60,043 bases of DNA, from the NCBI GenBank assembly GCA_958448705.1, contig CAUDEY010000012.1:1-60043 (forward strand), read 5' to 3'. Numbering within the stretch: the stretch's first letter is position 1; the number at the start of each line of letters is the position of its first letter. Origin of the DNA: UMGS1322 sp900550765 (GTDB lineage Bacteria; Bacillota; Clostridia; Christensenellales; QALW01). A model generated the notes under the pieces. That model had not been told where the DNA came from, ran no database searches, and worked only from the letters and a program-made list of their open reading frames with translations. The position numbers and the translations under genes were made by a program. Positions 16,789 through 25,807 of the stretch are shown piece after piece.

Positions 16789-17136
16789 TTAAAACTCTGC
16801 AAAGCCCAAGCTCACCCTAAGACCTTCCTCTACCCGGCTCATTGCCGGAACATTCAGGCCCCCAAGTTTTTCTTTCAGTCTTCGTTTGTCAATGGTGCGG
16901 ATCTGCTCAAGCAAAATGACTGAATCTTTCGGCAGACCGTGCCTTTCCCCTTCGATTTCTATATGCGTAGGAAGCTTTGCCTTATCTATTTTAGAGGTAA
17001 TTGCTGCCACGATGATCGTAGGGCTGTACCTGTTGCCCACGTCGTTCTGCAAAATCAATACAGGCCTTATTCCGCCTTGTTCACTGCCTACCACCGGCGA
17101 CAGATCGGCGTAATAGATTTCGCCCCGTTTTATCAA
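16789..17136 (-). CDS. MazF/PemK-family endoribonuclease toxin
   Basis: 115 residues, typical length. It matches the EndoA/MazF family of sequence-specific mRNA interferases: IKRGEIYYADLSPVVGSEQGGIRPVLILQND, then AAITSK and LPKDSVILLEQIRTIDKRRL. These motifs form the RNA-binding and catalytic surface, including the R of GGIRPV and the T of AITSK. The start codon is TTG, with GGGAGGG about 10 bases upstream. A weak start plus a GC hairpin just upstream (17158-17175) would keep toxin synthesis below antitoxin synthesis. It follows the antitoxin gene by 61 bases. Confidence 0.9.
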   Translation of the reverse strand: MIKRGEIYYADLSPVVGSEQGGIRPVLILQNDVGNRYSPTIIVAAITSKIDKAKLPTHIEIEGERHGLPKDSVILLEQIRTIDKRRLKEKLGGLNVPAMSRVEEGLRVSLGFAEF

Positions 17137-17157
17137 TTTGTTTCACCCTCCCTGGCA

Positions 17158-17175
17158 GCCTGCCCCGCGGCAGGC
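17158..17175 (-). promoter_or_regulatory. Hairpin between antitoxin and toxin genes
   Basis: A perfect 7-bp GC stem (GCCTGCC / GGCAGGC, loop of 4) just upstream of the toxin ribosome site; a second short palindrome (AAAAGCACTGCTTTT) lies at 17176-17190. It probably tunes toxin expression relative to antitoxin. Confidence 0.4.
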
Positions 17176-17197
17176 AAAAGCACTGCTTTTTACCGGA

Positions 17198-17425
17198 CTA
17201 AAACTCGGGATCCTCCCGCAGTACGGGTCCGCATAAAAAAAGATTCAGCCCCGCCATTGCCCGGTATCCTTTTTTAAGCAGTACTTTCATTTTTATTTTA
17301 TGATTTTTATCAAAAAATTGTTTCAGCGCTTGATTGATCACAGCATCCGTTCCTTTATATTTAGCCAGTCTTTTCAGCGCTTTATAATTTTTTTTACTGA
17401 TGCGGGCAATGATTTTTACCGTCAT
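17198..17425 (-). CDS. MazE/EndoAI-like antitoxin
   Basis: 75 residues. The N-terminal ~40 residues (KIIARISKKNYKALKRLA ... VINQALKQFF) fit a ribbon-helix-helix DNA-binding fold, and the C-terminal part carries LLKKGYRAMAGLNL, which resembles the toxin-binding helix of EndoAI-type antitoxins (RRGYMEMAKINL in B. subtilis, from memory). Such antitoxins neutralise MazF and repress their own operon. Starts at ATG with AAGGAGAG upstream. A palindrome at 17460-17476 may be its operator. The overall sequence is divergent, so it is identified mainly by context and the C-terminal motif. Confidence 0.75.
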   Translation of the reverse strand: MTVKIIARISKKNYKALKRLAKYKGTDAVINQALKQFFDKNHKIKMKVLLKKGYRAMAGLNLFLCGPVLREDPEF

Positions 17426-17459
17426 TTTTTCTCTCCTTTCTATTATGTTTTATTTATTG

Positions 17460-17476
17460 TTCGTTCATTCAACGAA
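17460..17476. promoter_or_regulatory. Candidate antitoxin operator
   Basis: Perfect inverted repeat TTCGTT-CATTC-AACGAA, about 35 bases upstream of the antitoxin start, where an autoregulatory site would be expected. No confident -35/-10 pair was found beside it. The rest of 17426-17633 is AT-rich and holds nothing I can name. Confidence 0.4.
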
Positions 17477-17633
17477 TTTCATTTGCTGCAGTTTTTGTTT
17501 GGCCTGTCAATATTTTTTAAACGATTCGATATTTTCTGCGTTCTTGCTCAAAACAAGCAATATTTTACCTTCCCTTATTTTTGTATATTTCACAATTTTA
17601 TGAAAATAATTAAAAATGTTAGTCTTAAAAGTG

Positions 17634-17662
17634 TTGACAAATATAAATTTACGTACTATAAT
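17634..17662 (+). promoter_or_regulatory. Sigma-A promoter of the heat-shock operon
   Basis: Consensus TTGACA (17634-17639), 17 bases, TATAAT (17657-17662), immediately followed by a CIRCE element. Confidence 0.92.
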
Positions 17663-17672
17663 GAAAACAAAA

Positions 17673-17699
17673 TTAGCACTCAACACAACCGAGTGCTAA
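17673..17699 (+). promoter_or_regulatory. CIRCE operator (HrcA binding site)
   Basis: Exact CIRCE consensus TTAGCACTC-N9-GAGTGCTAA between the promoter and hrcA. HrcA binds this inverted repeat and represses the operon until heat or unfolded protein titrates GroE. It shows autoregulated class I heat-shock control. Confidence 0.97.
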
Positions 17700-17726
17700 C
17701 AATAAAAAGATGAAGGCTGATTTTTG

Positions 17727-18776
17727 ATGGATGAATTAAGCGAACGGCAAAAACAGATATTGCAGGCAATTATAGAGGATTATATCACCAATGCCATTCC
17801 TGTAGGCTCACGTACGATATCTAAAAGCTTCGCGCTTTCATCGGCAACCATCCGTAACGAAATGAGTGACCTGGAGGATTTAGGTTATTTGGAGCAGCCG
17901 CATACCTCCGCAGGAAGAATCCCCAGTGATAAAGCCTACCGCTTTTATGTGGATAACCTGATGCATCTTTCTAAGCTCTCGCTACCGGAAATTGACTATA
18001 TAAAAAAATATTACGATCAGCGTATCGATGAAACGGGAGCCGTGCTGTCAGATGCGGCAAGAGTCATTTCTGACTTGACCCAGTATGTTTCTATTGTAAC
18101 GCCGCCCAAGGCAACGGAGGTCAATGTAAGCAGCATTCAGCTGATGCCTGTCAATCCACTTACGGCCATGGTGGTGCTGCTTACCGATACGGGCATGGTG
18201 CAGAATACCCCCATTACGCTTCCCCGTGCGATGACCCAGGAGGAGCTGGACAGTATGTCCCGGCTGCTGAATAAGATGTTTGCAGGAAAGAGCGTGAATG
18301 AAATCCATCCCGGCGCACAGTTTATGATGGAAAATGAGATTGCCGACCAAAAACAGCTGTTTGATACGATCTGTGCGGTGCTGGAGGCCAGACTCGGCCG
18401 CGTACAGAGCCGCGTGGTAATCGACGGTGCCAGCAAGGTGCTGGCGCATCAGGAATTTACTGATCTGGAAAAGGCGCGTGGCTTTCTGAAGCTTTTAGAA
18501 GAAAAGCAGAAACTGGGCGAGATCGTAAACGAGGATGATTCCCGAATCACTGTTCGCATCGGCCGCGAAACCGGCCTGGGCGACATAAGCATAGTGACGG
18601 CTACATACTCTGCGGGCAATAAAACCTTAGGCAAAATCGGTGTTATCGGCCCTACCAGAATGCAGTATGACAAGGTCCTCTCTGTGCTTGACCAAATGGG
18701 CAAAACCCTGAGCAGGGTTTTTACCGAAACTACAGCATTGGAGGAGAAAACAAGTGAAAGAGAAGAAGAAGGATGA
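17727..18776 (+). CDS. hrcA: Heat-inducible transcription repressor HrcA
   Basis: 349 residues, usual length. The N-terminal winged helix (LSERQKQILQAIIEDYI, then GSRTISK, SATIRNEMSDLEDLGYLEQPHTSAGRIPSDKAYR) is the HrcA signature and binds CIRCE; the GAF-like middle and the C-terminal region complete the family pattern. The start is the ATG at 17727 with GAAGG about 10 bases upstream; a TTG codon directly before it is also in frame. It is the first gene of hrcA-grpE-dnaK-dnaJ, preceded by a perfect CIRCE site, and its end overlaps grpE. Confidence 0.96.
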   Translation: MDELSERQKQILQAIIEDYITNAIPVGSRTISKSFALSSATIRNEMSDLEDLGYLEQPHTSAGRIPSDKAYRFYVDNLMHLSKLSLPEIDYIKKYYDQRIDETGAVLSDAARVISDLTQYVSIVTPPKATEVNVSSIQLMPVNPLTAMVVLLTDTGMVQNTPITLPRAMTQEELDSMSRLLNKMFAGKSVNEIHPGAQFMMENEIADQKQLFDTICAVLEARLGRVQSRVVIDGASKVLAHQEFTDLEKARGFLKLLEEKQKLGEIVNEDDSRITVRIGRETGLGDISIVTATYSAGNKTLGKIGVIGPTRMQYDKVLSVLDQMGKTLSRVFTETTALEEKTSEREEEG

Positions 18777-19326
18777 AAATATAAACGAGCCGATTGAAGA
18801 AGAACTTCCGCAGCAGGAAGCGGAAGATACAGAAGAAAACACAGCTGAGGCCGAATATGTTCAGCCTGAAGCAGAAGAAAAAGAAGAAACTCCCAACAAC
18901 AAGGAAGCGGAATATCTGCTGCTTGCCCAGCGGATACAGGCAGATTTTGATAATTACCGTAAACGGAATGCTTCCGTACGCGCCGACGCTATGGCCGACG
19001 GCAAGGCAGAGGTGGTAAAGACCTTTTTGCCGGTAATGGATAATTTGGAGCGCGCGCTGGTAACCGAACGCGAAAACGGTACCGAAGGTACGCTGATGGA
19101 AGGCCTGGAGCTGGTGCTGAAGCAGATGACGCAGGCACTGGCCGATCTCGGCGTTGAAGAGATCGAAGCCTTAGGCAATCCGTTTGATCCCGCCTGTCAT
19201 AACGCCGTGATGCAGGTTCCCTGTACAGAAGGGCAGAAGCCGGGCACCGTAGCGGCCGTACTGGTTAAAGGGTATAAGATCGGCGAAAAAATTATTCGCT
19301 ATTCAATGGTTCAGGTAACCATTTGA
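18754..19326 (+). CDS. grpE: Nucleotide exchange factor GrpE
   Basis: 190 residues. The first ~50 residues are a Glu-rich disordered segment common in GrpE; then come the long coiled coil and FDNYRKRNASVRADAMADGKAEVVKTFLPVMDNLERAL, the GrpE signature, and the C-terminal beta domain (VAAVLVKGYKIGEKIIRYSMVQV). GrpE releases ADP from DnaK. The start codon is GTG with GGAGGAG upstream, and the gene overlaps hrcA by 23 bases, so translation is probably coupled. Confidence 0.96.
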   Translation: MKEKKKDENINEPIEEELPQQEAEDTEENTAEAEYVQPEAEEKEETPNNKEAEYLLLAQRIQADFDNYRKRNASVRADAMADGKAEVVKTFLPVMDNLERALVTERENGTEGTLMEGLELVLKQMTQALADLGVEEIEALGNPFDPACHNAVMQVPCTEGQKPGTVAAVLVKGYKIGEKIIRYSMVQVTI

Positions 19327-19362
19327 TAATATTTATTGATTTTTTTCAGGAGGATATAGATT

Positions 19363-21213
<1,851 letters not shown>

Positions 21214-21221
21214 TAGTTGAT

Positions 21222-22328
21222 ATGGCGAACAAGCGTGATTATTATGAAGTGCTCGGCGTACAAAAAAACGCCAGCGAGGACGAAATAAAAAAGGCCTTCC
21301 GCCAATTGGCAAAAAAGTATCACCCGGATATGCATCCGGGTGATGCCGAATGCGAGGCCCGGTTCAAAGAGGTCAACGAGGCCTATGATGTGCTCTCCGA
21401 CCCTCAAAAAAGAGCCAATTATGACCAATTCGGTCATGACGGTCCTCAGGGCTTCGGCGGAGGAGGCTATACCTACAGCAGCGAAGGCTTTTCCGGCTTC
21501 GGCGATATTTTTGATACCTTTTTTGGCGGCAATGCGCGGCAGCAACGGAATCCGAATGCGCCGCAGCGCGGCAATGATCTGCGGGTAGATCTCAGAATCT
21601 CCTTTGAAGAAGCCGCCTTCGGCACGAAAAAGGATGTAGAGCTCCTGCGGGAAGAGGAATGCGACGTATGCCACGGCAGCGGGGCAAAGCCCGGCACACA
21701 GCCGGAGACCTGTCCGATCTGTCATGGCACGGGGCAGGTACATTCCCAGCAGAATACGATTTTCGGCAGCTTTGCTTCGTCACGCCCCTGCGACCGGTGC
21801 CGCGGAACGGGAAAAATCATAAAAGACCCCTGTTCGCGCTGCAACGGCAAGGGCCGTATACGCCGGAGGCGTACTTTGAACGTCAGCATCCCCGCCGGTA
21901 TTGATAACGGCCAGGCCATTACCCTGCGCGGCGAGGGCGAACAGGGTAGGCGCGGCGGCGGCAACGGTGATTTGTACATACGCATCGCCGTTGCGGACCA
22001 CGACCGTTTCCTGCGCCGCGGCAGCGATCTGTTCCTGAATATGGATATCGATTACGCCACTGCCGTGCTCGGCGGAGAAATTCAGGTATCCACCTTAGAG
22101 GGAACCGCCAATTTAAAAATCCCCGAAGGTACGCAGCCGGGCACGCGCTTCCGTATGAAAAACCAGGGTATCGTCCGCATCAATACCCAAATAAAAGGGG
22201 ATTTGTACGTAACGGTCAATATTACTGTACCCAAGCGCCTTACCAATAAGCAAAAGGATCTGCTCAAGGCTTTTCAGGAAGAACTCAGCGGTACGGAAAA
22301 AGGAAAAAAGAAAAAGGGTTTGTTTTAA
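21222..22328 (+). CDS. dnaJ: Chaperone DnaJ (Hsp40)
   Basis: 368 residues. A J-domain (1-70, with the HPD motif in KKYHPDMHPG) leads to a Gly/Phe-rich linker, four zinc-binding CxxCxGxG repeats (CDVCHGSG, CPICHGTG, CDRCRGTG, CSRCNGKG) and the C-terminal substrate-binding domains. It stimulates DnaK ATPase activity. It starts 8 bases after dnaK with only a weak ribosome site (GAGGA inside the end of dnaK), suggesting translational coupling. A terminator follows. Confidence 0.97.
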   Translation: MANKRDYYEVLGVQKNASEDEIKKAFRQLAKKYHPDMHPGDAECEARFKEVNEAYDVLSDPQKRANYDQFGHDGPQGFGGGGYTYSSEGFSGFGDIFDTFFGGNARQQRNPNAPQRGNDLRVDLRISFEEAAFGTKKDVELLREEECDVCHGSGAKPGTQPETCPICHGTGQVHSQQNTIFGSFASSRPCDRCRGTGKIIKDPCSRCNGKGRIRRRRTLNVSIPAGIDNGQAITLRGEGEQGRRGGGNGDLYIRIAVADHDRFLRRGSDLFLNMDIDYATAVLGGEIQVSTLEGTANLKIPEGTQPGTRFRMKNQGIVRINTQIKGDLYVTVNITVPKRLTNKQKDLLKAFQEELSGTEKGKKKKGLF

Positions 22329-22352
22329 AGACCTATATATTCCAACATTTGA

Positions 22353-22382
22353 AAACAGAGCTTTGGCTCTGTTTCTTTTTTT
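22353..22382 (+). terminator. Terminator of the heat-shock operon
   Basis: A 9-bp stem (AAACAGAGC / GCTCTGTTT, loop TTTG) followed by a long T run. Confidence 0.9.
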
Positions 22383-22413
22383 ACAAAAAGGTCAAAAATA
22401 CGCACAGATACGT

Positions 22414-22442
22414 TTTACAAAAAGGCTATAAAATAGTATAAT
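22414..22442 (+). promoter_or_regulatory. Sigma-A promoter of the PRPP-synthetase-like gene
   Basis: TTTACA (22414-22419), 17 bases, TATAAT (22437-22442), 44 bases before the chosen start codon. Confidence 0.8.
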
Positions 22443-22485
22443 TATGCTTGAACAAAGGAACAACAGTTTAGGAGGAACTTCTTTT

Positions 22486-23658
22486 ATGGCCGACTATTTA
22501 GAAAACCTTACAAGCCTTCCCTTTGCGCCGCTTGGGATTATTGCCATGCCCGGATGCGAGGAAATCGGAAAGCGCATTGACTACTATCTGACCAAATGGC
22601 GCAAGGAACGTGACAGTGAATTCCGGGACGACGCAAGGTTTGTAGCCTATGAGCGCGATACCTATATGATTGATATATCCTGCCCGCGGTTCGGCAGCGG
22701 CGAGGCGAAGGGCGTGATCCGTCAATCCGTGCGGGGGTTGGATATCTATATCATCTGCGATGTGTTCAATCACACCCTAACCTATAAAATGTACGGCCAG
22801 CAGGTTCCTATGAGTCCCGATGACCACTATGCCGACTTAAAGCGCATCATTGCGGCTATCGGCGGAAAGGCCAGAAGAATCACCGTGATTATGCCGATGC
22901 TCTATGAGGGGCGCCAGCATAAACGCGCGGGAAGAGAATCCCTTGACTGTGCCTTTGCCCTGCAGGAGCTGGTAAGCATGGGGGTAGAAAATATCATTAC
23001 CTTTGACGCGCACGATCCCCGCGTGCAGAATGCCATTCCCGTGCACGGCTTTGAAAACGTGATGCCCACCTACCAGATGATCAAAGCGTTGGTCAACGCG
23101 GTTCCGGATATCAGCATCAATAAGGAGCATTTGATGATCATCAGCCCCGATGAAGGTGCGATGAGCCGCGGTATTTATTTTTCTTCTGTTTTAGGCGTTG
23201 ACCTGGGAATGTTTTATAAGCGCCGGGATTATTCGGTTGTCATTAACGGCCGCAATCCGATCGTGGCGCACGAATATTTAGGTGCCGATGTTGCCGGCAA
23301 GGACTTGATTATTGTCGATGATATGATTTCCTCCGGTGACAGCGTACTGGATCTGGCCATAAAACTGAAGGAGCTGAAGGCAAAAGATATTTACGTATGC
23401 GCTACCTTCGGCTTGTTTTGCGAAGGTCTTGCGCATTTTGACGACGCGTACGAAAAGGGGTATATCCGCAAGGTGTTCACCACCAATTCCGTACGCAGCA
23501 CCGCAGAGCTGCTGGCAAGGCCGTGGTACTGCAGCGTAGATCTTTCCAAGTACATTGCCTATATCACCGATACGCTGAACCATGATGCATCCATCAGCGA
23601 GCTGCTGGATCCTTCTACAAAAATCAACAGTCTGCTGATCAAAAAAGGAAAAAGATAA
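22486..23658 (+). CDS. Ribose-phosphate pyrophosphokinase-like protein, long form
   Basis: 390 residues, clearly longer than the ~315 of classical Prs. Core elements of PRPP synthetase are present: FGSGEAKGVIRQSVRGLDIYII (ATP site), RITVIMPMLYEGRQHKRAGRESLDCA, TFDAHDPRVQNA, IISPDEGAMSR, the flexible loop KRRDYS and the PRPP-binding loop LIIVDDMISSGDS. The extra length is at the N-terminus (about 50 residues) and C-terminus. The enzyme would make PRPP from ribose 5-phosphate and ATP; a paralogue with a different role cannot be excluded. The start at 22486 has GGAGGAAC upstream; the ATG 14 codons earlier lies only a few bases beyond the -10 box. Confidence 0.82.
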   Translation: MADYLENLTSLPFAPLGIIAMPGCEEIGKRIDYYLTKWRKERDSEFRDDARFVAYERDTYMIDISCPRFGSGEAKGVIRQSVRGLDIYIICDVFNHTLTYKMYGQQVPMSPDDHYADLKRIIAAIGGKARRITVIMPMLYEGRQHKRAGRESLDCAFALQELVSMGVENIITFDAHDPRVQNAIPVHGFENVMPTYQMIKALVNAVPDISINKEHLMIISPDEGAMSRGIYFSSVLGVDLGMFYKRRDYSVVINGRNPIVAHEYLGADVAGKDLIIVDDMISSGDSVLDLAIKLKELKAKDIYVCATFGLFCEGLAHFDDAYEKGYIRKVFTTNSVRSTAELLARPWYCSVDLSKYIAYITDTLNHDASISELLDPSTKINSLLIKKGKR

Positions 23659-23661
23659 TAA

Positions 23662-23687
23662 AAAATGGCCCCACGCGGCCATTTTAT
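23662..23687 (+). terminator. Terminator-like hairpin after the PRPP-synthetase-like gene
   Basis: A 9-bp perfect stem (AAAATGGCC / GGCCATTTT); the T run is short and continues into the next extended -10 element. Confidence 0.6.
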
Positions 23688-23695
23688 GCTATGAT
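23687..23695 (+). promoter_or_regulatory. Extended -10 promoter of the putative structured RNA
   Basis: TGCTATGAT: a TATGAT hexamer with the extended TGN element and no clear -35 box, placed about 7 bases before the proposed RNA 5' end. Confidence 0.35.
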
Positions 23696-23701
23696 AGAAA
23701 C

Positions 23702-23850
23702 AGAATTCCGGACTGCCGGAAAACGATGCTTTGCCTTGCTCTGACAAAAGAGGCGGCTCCCTGCGTTAAGCCGAAGGGAGTGAACGCACAAGCAATTCTA
23801 TTCCTCTATGCGCACCGGACAGGACAAAGCAAAGGCAGACATTTTTTGAC
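23702..23850 (+). ncRNA. Putative structured RNA (small RNA or leader)
   Basis: About 150 non-coding bases with nested complementarity. The outer arms 23730-23743 and 23825-23839 pair (TTTGCCTT with AAGGCAGA including one wobble, then GCTCTG with CAAAGC with one mismatch and one bulge). An inner stem AGAGG (23749-23753) pairs CCTCT (23803-23807). Inside it, CTCCCT (23757-23762 region) pairs AGGGAG (23775-23780) while TGCGTT (23762-23767) pairs AACGCA (23883-equivalent position 23783-23788): an H-type pseudoknot arrangement, sharing one base at the junction. Directly after the outer stem comes ATTTTTT (23841-23847), as in an intrinsic terminator. It could be a free small RNA or the 5' leader of the next gene. 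I cannot assign a known RNA family. Confidence 0.4.
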
Positions 23851-23883
23851 ATACTTTAATAAAAACAGGAGGGATGCTTTAAT

Positions 23884-24705
23884 ATGGCTCAGGAAAGAAG
23901 AAACGGCACCCCTGCGCCGCGGCGTGCCTCAAAGAAGGATTCCCCTGTGCTTACGGTGTTTTTACTGGCAGCCATTATATTGATGGCGGGATTTTTGATA
24001 TATTTCTTTGTCTTTAGCGAAAATGGACTTCTGTATTCTCATTCCAGATCAGGAAAATTCGCCGCAGCGCTTAGTGAAAATAATTATCAGGCGGCTGCAA
24101 CTATTTGGAAAGAAGCAGAACAAAAAGGAACACAGGATTCCCTTTCCGATGAACTTACCGCGCATTTGGAGCAATATTTTTCCCTCTGCTTTTCGGCAGA
24201 CTACACCTCTGACGTTTGGACCCGTTATCGGGGACTTGAGGTTTTTAAATCCTCCATTGAACAACCCGTATACGATAAGCTTGAAGAAATAACCACGGCC
24301 TTTTACCGGGGAGAATATTCCGCAGAGGATGCAAAAACCTATTTAAGCCGTGCAGGCCGATTTAGCTTTGCTTCCGAAAAGCTCTCTGACTGCGCCGAAG
24401 AGATCGAGCATAAGACGGTCTCCGACAAGGCCTTCGCCGAAGGTTCAGCGTTCTACAGTGCAGGCGAATATACAAAGGCTGTAGAAGAGCTGCGGAAGGT
24501 TTCCGAAAAAGATACCCAAAAATATGCCTCCGCCCAAGAGCTTTTAAAAAACTGTCTGGAAGCTTACGGAAAGCCTAAATTAGCGCAGGCACAGCAGCTC
24601 TATGACAGCGGTGCCGCGGCAGCTGCCATTGAAATTTTAGAGGAGCTGGTAACGCTCTTTCCTGATTTTGCAGAAGCACAGGCGCTGCTGGAGCAATGCC
24701 GGTAA
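23884..24705 (+). CDS. Membrane-anchored TPR-like protein, 273 aa
   Basis: A short basic cytoplasmic N-terminus (QERRNGTPAPRRASKKD) is followed by one transmembrane segment (about residues 22-44). The remaining ~225 residues are helical with Ala-rich repeats of TPR character (FAEGSAFYSAGEYTKAVEELRKVS; AQQLYDSGAAAAAIEILEELVTLFPDFAEAQALL). TPR proteins mediate protein contacts; no enzyme motif is visible. AGGAGGG lies 9 bases before the ATG. It follows the putative structured RNA and ends before a strong bidirectional terminator. Confidence 0.65.
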   Translation: MAQERRNGTPAPRRASKKDSPVLTVFLLAAIILMAGFLIYFFVFSENGLLYSHSRSGKFAAALSENNYQAAATIWKEAEQKGTQDSLSDELTAHLEQYFSLCFSADYTSDVWTRYRGLEVFKSSIEQPVYDKLEEITTAFYRGEYSAEDAKTYLSRAGRFSFASEKLSDCAEEIEHKTVSDKAFAEGSAFYSAGEYTKAVEELRKVSEKDTQKYASAQELLKNCLEAYGKPKLAQAQQLYDSGAAAAAIEILEELVTLFPDFAEAQALLEQCR

Positions 24706-24755
24706 ATCGTTTCAGCGGTACGGAACTGAAAAGAAACATCTCCTTGAAAATATCA

Positions 24756-24790
24756 AAAAGACCGATACGATGGTATCGGTCTTTTATTTT
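24756..24790. terminator. Strong bidirectional terminator
   Basis: A perfect 13-bp stem (AAAAGACCGATAC, 24756-24768, with 24773-24785, loop GATG) with T-rich flanks on both strands, between the convergent TPR-like and AraC-type genes. Confidence 0.92.
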
Positions 24791-25680
24791 TTTGCCGGAG
24801 TGAAGGTAGCAATGCGGACACGCTCTTGGTGCGGGGTATTACCGTTGTGTCTTTTAAATACCCGCCCGAAGTAACTGGGGCTGCTGAACCCCAGCTTATA
24901 AGAAATCTCTTCAATCGTAAGATTTGACGAGCGCAGCAGCTCGATTGCATGCAGAATTTTAACATGGTTGATATATTCCACCGGCGCCATATTCAGCTCC
25001 TTGTGAAAAAGACGGATCAAATGCTGCGGGGAAACATTGGTCAGGGCACATAAGTCCTTTAAGGTAATTTTGCTTTCATAATTTTTGCGGATATAATGAA
25101 TGGATTTCTGCAACGTCGAAGAACGCGACAGCTCCGGTATTCTGCTGGAAATAACATAGGGAGACAATACATTCTTTTGGGCCGAAAGCAAAATCTGCAA
25201 AAGAGACAGCGAAGAAGCAAAGCAGCTGACCCGATTGGCTTGGCAGCATTCTTTCATCAGCTGAAGCAGCATGCCTGTCAACTCCGGAAAGCCGCTTTTG
25301 ATTTTTGTGATTTGCGGCAGAAAGATTGCTTCCATATCCGATTGTTTTTCAAAATACTCGTGTCCGAGTCCGTTCAGCGCTTCCTCATATTCTTCCCGGC
25401 TGATGGATTCTATCGGATCCTTTGTTTCAAAATGGATATAGGCAAACCGGCAGGAAAGATCGTTGATCGGCCTCCGCATATATTCCTGTCCCGCGGGGAT
25501 CAAAATCATATCCCCCTTTGCTAATTCATGATTTTGGTTTGCCAGCGTAAAACAGCAGCTGCCGTCAAGGATGATTACGATAATATTTCGCTCGTCGGCA
25601 CAGCGCCACACAGTTTGCCGCGTGATATCATACGCGGTAACCGGTTCAGGATGCGGCAAGACGAATATCTTATAATACAT
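24784..25680 (-). CDS. AraC-family transcriptional regulator with cupin sensor domain
   Basis: 298 residues. The N-terminal ~150 residues form a cupin-like ligand domain (GDMILIPAGQEYMRR), and the C-terminus is the double helix-turn-helix of AraC (ITLKDLCALTNVSPQHLIRLFHKE ... LTIEEISYKLGFSSPSYFGRVFKRHNGNTP). Such proteins sense a sugar or glycoside and usually activate a nearby catabolic operon. It is transcribed divergently from the oxidoreductase/glycyl-radical gene train, with about 127 bases between starts, so it is the likely local regulator. The start is ATG 25680 with GGAGG upstream. Confidence 0.88.
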   Translation of the reverse strand: MYYKIFVLPHPEPVTAYDITRQTVWRCADERNIIVIILDGSCCFTLANQNHELAKGDMILIPAGQEYMRRPINDLSCRFAYIHFETKDPIESISREEYEEALNGLGHEYFEKQSDMEAIFLPQITKIKSGFPELTGMLLQLMKECCQANRVSCFASSLSLLQILLSAQKNVLSPYVISSRIPELSRSSTLQKSIHYIRKNYESKITLKDLCALTNVSPQHLIRLFHKELNMAPVEYINHVKILHAIELLRSSNLTIEEISYKLGFSSPSYFGRVFKRHNGNTPHQERVRIATFTPAKK

Positions 25681-25733
25681 AGTGCCTCCGATAAAAATGT
25701 TAAAATAGTGCGATATCATGCTAATTTTGTTTC

Positions 25734-25762
25734 TTGAAAAGCCTTGGGCAATCCCCTATAAT
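25734..25762 (+). promoter_or_regulatory. Promoter of the oxidoreductase/GH99-like/glycyl-radical gene train
   Basis: TTGAAA (25734-25739), 17 bases, TATAAT (25757-25762). It lies in the divergent region shared with the AraC regulator and is the only strong promoter I see upstream of the gene train. Confidence 0.75.
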
Positions 25763-25807
25763 GATTTTAGGTTAAAAATAAAACGATGTCAATAGGAAGT
25801 GAAAAAA

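Noticed and set aside
23846..23875. TTGACA at 23846 as a -35 box for the TPR-like gene
   Set aside because: No -10 hexamer lies 16-18 bases downstream; that position is the ribosome site AGGAGGG.
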